Shown here one piece after another: positions 41,201 to 42,068 of a DNA stretch of 42,068 nucleotides. Where the stretch lies: NCBI GenBank assembly GCA_035653595.1, contig DASRBO010000182.1, positions 1 to 42,068 on the forward strand, read 5' to 3'. Both the position numbers and the translations under genes were made by a program. The DNA comes from DASRBO01 sp035653595 (GTDB lineage Bacteria > Actinomycetota > Acidimicrobiia > Acidimicrobiales > JAJPHE01). Position 1 is the stretch's first letter. Each line of letters begins with the position of its first letter. Under the pieces are notes generated by a model, which had not been told where the DNA came from, made no database searches, and was given only the letters and a program-made list of their open reading frames with translations.

Positions 41201-41761
41201 TTCGCCGTCAACGCCGAGGGCGACGACCTGGTGGTGTGGAAGGACGAGACCCGCACCGCCGAGCGGCTGCGCTTCTCCTTCCCTCGCCAGCGCCACGAGC
41301 CGTTCCTGTGCATCGCCGACTTCTTCCGCTCCGCCGACTCGGGCGAGGAGGACTGGGCCGCCTTCCACCTGGTGACGATGGGGCCCAAGGTGTCGGAGGA
41401 GACCGCCCGGCTCTTCGCCGCCAACCGCTACCTCGACTACGTCCACCTGCACGGGCTGGGCGTGGAGATGGCCGAGGCTCTGGCCGAGTACTGGCACCGC
41501 CGCATCCGCGAGGAGTGGGGGTTCGCCGGCGAGGACGGGCCCAGCCTGGGCGGACTGTTCCGTCAGCAGTACCGGGGCGGCCGCTACTCGTGGGGCTATC
41601 CGGCCTGCCCCGACCTCGAGGACAATGCCAGGGTGGCCGAGCTGCTCGAGGCCGAACGCATCGGGGTCGAGGTGAGCGAGGGCTTCCAGCTCCACCCCGA
41701 GCAGTCGACCCTGGCCATCATCTGCCACCACCCTCAGGCCAAGTACTTCGTCGCCCGCTGA
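38279..41761 (+). CDS. metH: Cobalamin-dependent methionine synthase
   Basis: 1160 residues with all four MetH modules. The homocysteine domain (1-~325) has zinc ligands in LNCATGP and GGCCGTTP. The methyltetrahydrofolate domain (~335-620) begins VLIVGERANTNGSKQFKQAL. The cap plus B12 domain (~630-870) has GDVHDIGKN with His732 as cobalt ligand and MSGLLVKST. The activation domain (~910-1160) has the AdoMet-binding RYSWGYPACPDLED. It transfers methyl from methyl-THF to homocysteine via methylcobalamin; the complete activation domain allows reductive repair with AdoMet. ATG 38279 is preferred over GTG 38258 because MDRYLEAARQRVVVFDGASG is where family similarity begins and a -10 box lies between the two. 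Confidence 0.96.
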   Translation: MDRYLEAARQRVVVFDGASGTSLQAANLSADDFGGPELEGCNEVLVETRPEVAAAVHAGFLDVGVDVIETHTFGAFSVVLAEYGIAERAYQLNLAAARLAREVASGYSTPDRPRWVAGSMGPGTKLPSLGHISFADLRDAYEEQARGLLDGGVDLLLVETQYDLLAAKAGLLACRRAMQATGRQVPLQVQVTMETTGRMLVGSEIGAALTALSAMRPDVIGLNCATGPREMGEHLRYLSRHSPVPISCLPNAGLPSVVDGRTHYDLTPEQLAEHHAGFITELGVTVVGGCCGTTPDHLRAVVEACRHLEPARRQVVADPGVASIYSHTPYDQSPSVLIVGERANTNGSKQFKQALLNGDWDTCVALARDQVREGAHVLDLCVDYTGRDGTADMDAVARRWATEATAPIMLDSTEPQVVEAGLQWIGGKPLLNSANLEEGEAPGQRFDRVMSMARDYGCAVVCMCIDETGQARTAERKLEIARRIRDIAVERYGLDPADLFFDTNTLTITTGMEESRRDALETIEGIRAIKTELAGVHTSLGVSNVSFGLKPAARHVLNSVFLHEAQQAGLDAAMVNPARIMPLNRIDPAHVEICLDLIYDRRREGYDPLAELLAAFEDVTSAAAEREDRSSWPVEERLKARIIDGDRNGLEADLDQALAEGRAALDIVNDVLLDGMKVVGELFGSGRMQLPFVLQSAETMKSAVAYLEPHMERAESGGKGRIVLATVKGDVHDIGKNLVDIILTNNGYEVHNLGIKVPLEDMVAKADEVGADAIGMSGLLVKSTLIMRENLEELNRRGLSGTPVLLGGAALTRSYVERDLRSVYEGRVFYGRDAFEGLRTMDRLMELKRSGEDDADFGRKLTERIMPERKSEQDAARAVAVEDLPARSPEVAADNPVFPPPFVGARVVRGIAIDDIAAYLNETALFRNQWQYRPDKDAGESDEEFRVRVRAVLRQELDKAKASGVLVPQVAYGYFAVNAEGDDLVVWKDETRTAERLRFSFPRQRHEPFLCIADFFRSADSGEEDWAAFHLVTMGPKVSEETARLFAANRYLDYVHLHGLGVEMAEALAEYWHRRIREEWGFAGEDGPSLGGLFRQQYRGGRYSWGYPACPDLEDNARVAELLEAERIGVEVSEGFQLHPEQSTLAIICHHPQAKYFVAR

Positions 41762-41835
41762 GCGCCCCGCAGGCAGGCGGGCCTCCCCGGCTCCCCCGGG
41801 CCGGCCGGCAGGCAGGGTGGGCCCGGCGGCACCAA

Positions 41836-42051
41836 TCAGGTCTTGGCGGCGTACTCCCGGTGCACCGCCTGGCGGTGCCGGCCCAGCACCTTGGCTATCT
41901 CGGCCCAGTTCCAGCCCCGCTGGCGGGCATTGCGCACCTGGGTCTCCTCCCAGCGGTCCACCAACCCCCGCAGCACCCGGACCGCCCCCAGTCCGAGCTC
42001 CGGGTCACTGGCGACCGCCTGCTGTACCAGCGTCATGGGGTCCTGATCCAT
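41836..42051 (-). CDS. Small helix-turn-helix protein (homeodomain-like)
   Basis: 71 residues. The C-terminal half NARQRGWNWAEIAKVLGRHR is followed by QAVHREYAAKT, together a helix-turn-helix in which WAEIAKVLG is the first helix and RQAVHREY the recognition helix. The N-terminal half (GAVRVLRGLVDRWEETQV) is a single amphipathic helix, perhaps for dimerisation. This architecture is common in actinobacteria, often next to Clp N-terminal-domain genes, which may lie beyond the right edge. The ATG has a strong GGGGGAG site six bases upstream. The 74-base stretch between it and metH (41762-41835) is G+C-rich with short complementary runs, but no clear terminator. Confidence 0.85.
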   Translation of the reverse strand: MDQDPMTLVQQAVASDPELGLGAVRVLRGLVDRWEETQVRNARQRGWNWAEIAKVLGRHRQAVHREYAAKT

Positions 42052-42068
42052 CGGCGTCTCCCCCTGCT

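Noticed and set aside
41762..41835. Possible rho-independent terminator between metH and the helix-turn-helix gene
   Set aside because: Short G+C-rich complementary runs exist, but no single clean stem and no T-tract; in DNA this rich in G+C such runs are common.

Overview
The window is about 42 kb of very G+C-rich, gene-dense bacterial DNA and reads as a high-G+C actinobacterium. The evidence is coenzyme F420 biosynthesis genes beside F420-type oxidoreductases (a luciferase-like LLM enzyme and a Ddn-family protein), a mycothiol-type maleylpyruvate-isomerase-fold protein, a DUF222/HNH gene of the REP13E12 type, a fused biotin carboxylase/BCCP, and many genes with a TAnnnT -10 box only 6-10 nt before the start codon. 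Class Acidimicrobiia is my best guess by inference; no rRNA gene is present to settle it.

Left region (1-16,179). This is a cell-surface polysaccharide locus wrapped around F420 genes. At the far left, on the minus strand, are three GT4 glycosyltransferases and a truncated GDP-mannose-dehydratase-like epimerase. Divergent from them is cofD-cofE plus a polytopic GT-C-like membrane protein. From 16,164 leftward runs a tight minus-strand operon: rmlB, rmlD, UDP-glucose 6-dehydrogenase, UDP-glucuronate decarboxylase, a WbbL-like rhamnosyltransferase, a membrane-anchored unknown protein, a ManB-like mannose-1-phosphate guanylyltransferase and a GalE-like epimerase. From memory the grouping resembles the rmlD-wbbL-manB-fbiA/fbiB region of Mycobacterium tuberculosis. 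The main discovery is in this operon: the UDP-glucose dehydrogenase gene carries a complete 410-residue intein with a LAGLIDADG homing-endonuclease domain, inserted immediately before the catalytic cysteine.

Middle region (16,177-31,598). This is mostly single genes in both orientations: birA divergent from an acyl-CoA carboxylase alpha subunit, an M20 amidohydrolase, an LpdA-like flavoprotein missing one redox cysteine, the LLM and Ddn F420 enzymes, a DUF222/HNH gene broken by one in-frame amber codon, dtd, an unknown protein, a maleylpyruvate-isomerase-fold protein, the catalytic chain of methylmalonyl-CoA mutase, a rhodanese-ThiF/MoeB sulfur-carrier activator, a nitroreductase, a sirtuin and another unknown protein.

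Right region (31,569-42,051). A four-gene minus-strand operon encodes a thiolase-like protein without the thiolase cysteine, a DUF35 protein, an acyl-CoA dehydrogenase and an acyl-CoA ligase. It looks like part of a steroid-side-chain or branched fatty-acid degradation route. Next come pepA, an adenosylcobalamin-forming adenosyltransferase, full-length metH and a small helix-turn-helix protein. The carboxylase, biotin ligase, mutase and adenosyltransferase fit a propionyl-CoA to methylmalonyl-CoA to succinyl-CoA route, with acyl-CoA degradation feeding it. No tRNA, rRNA, CRISPR array or insertion sequence was seen, and no gene-free stretch exceeds about 150 bases.
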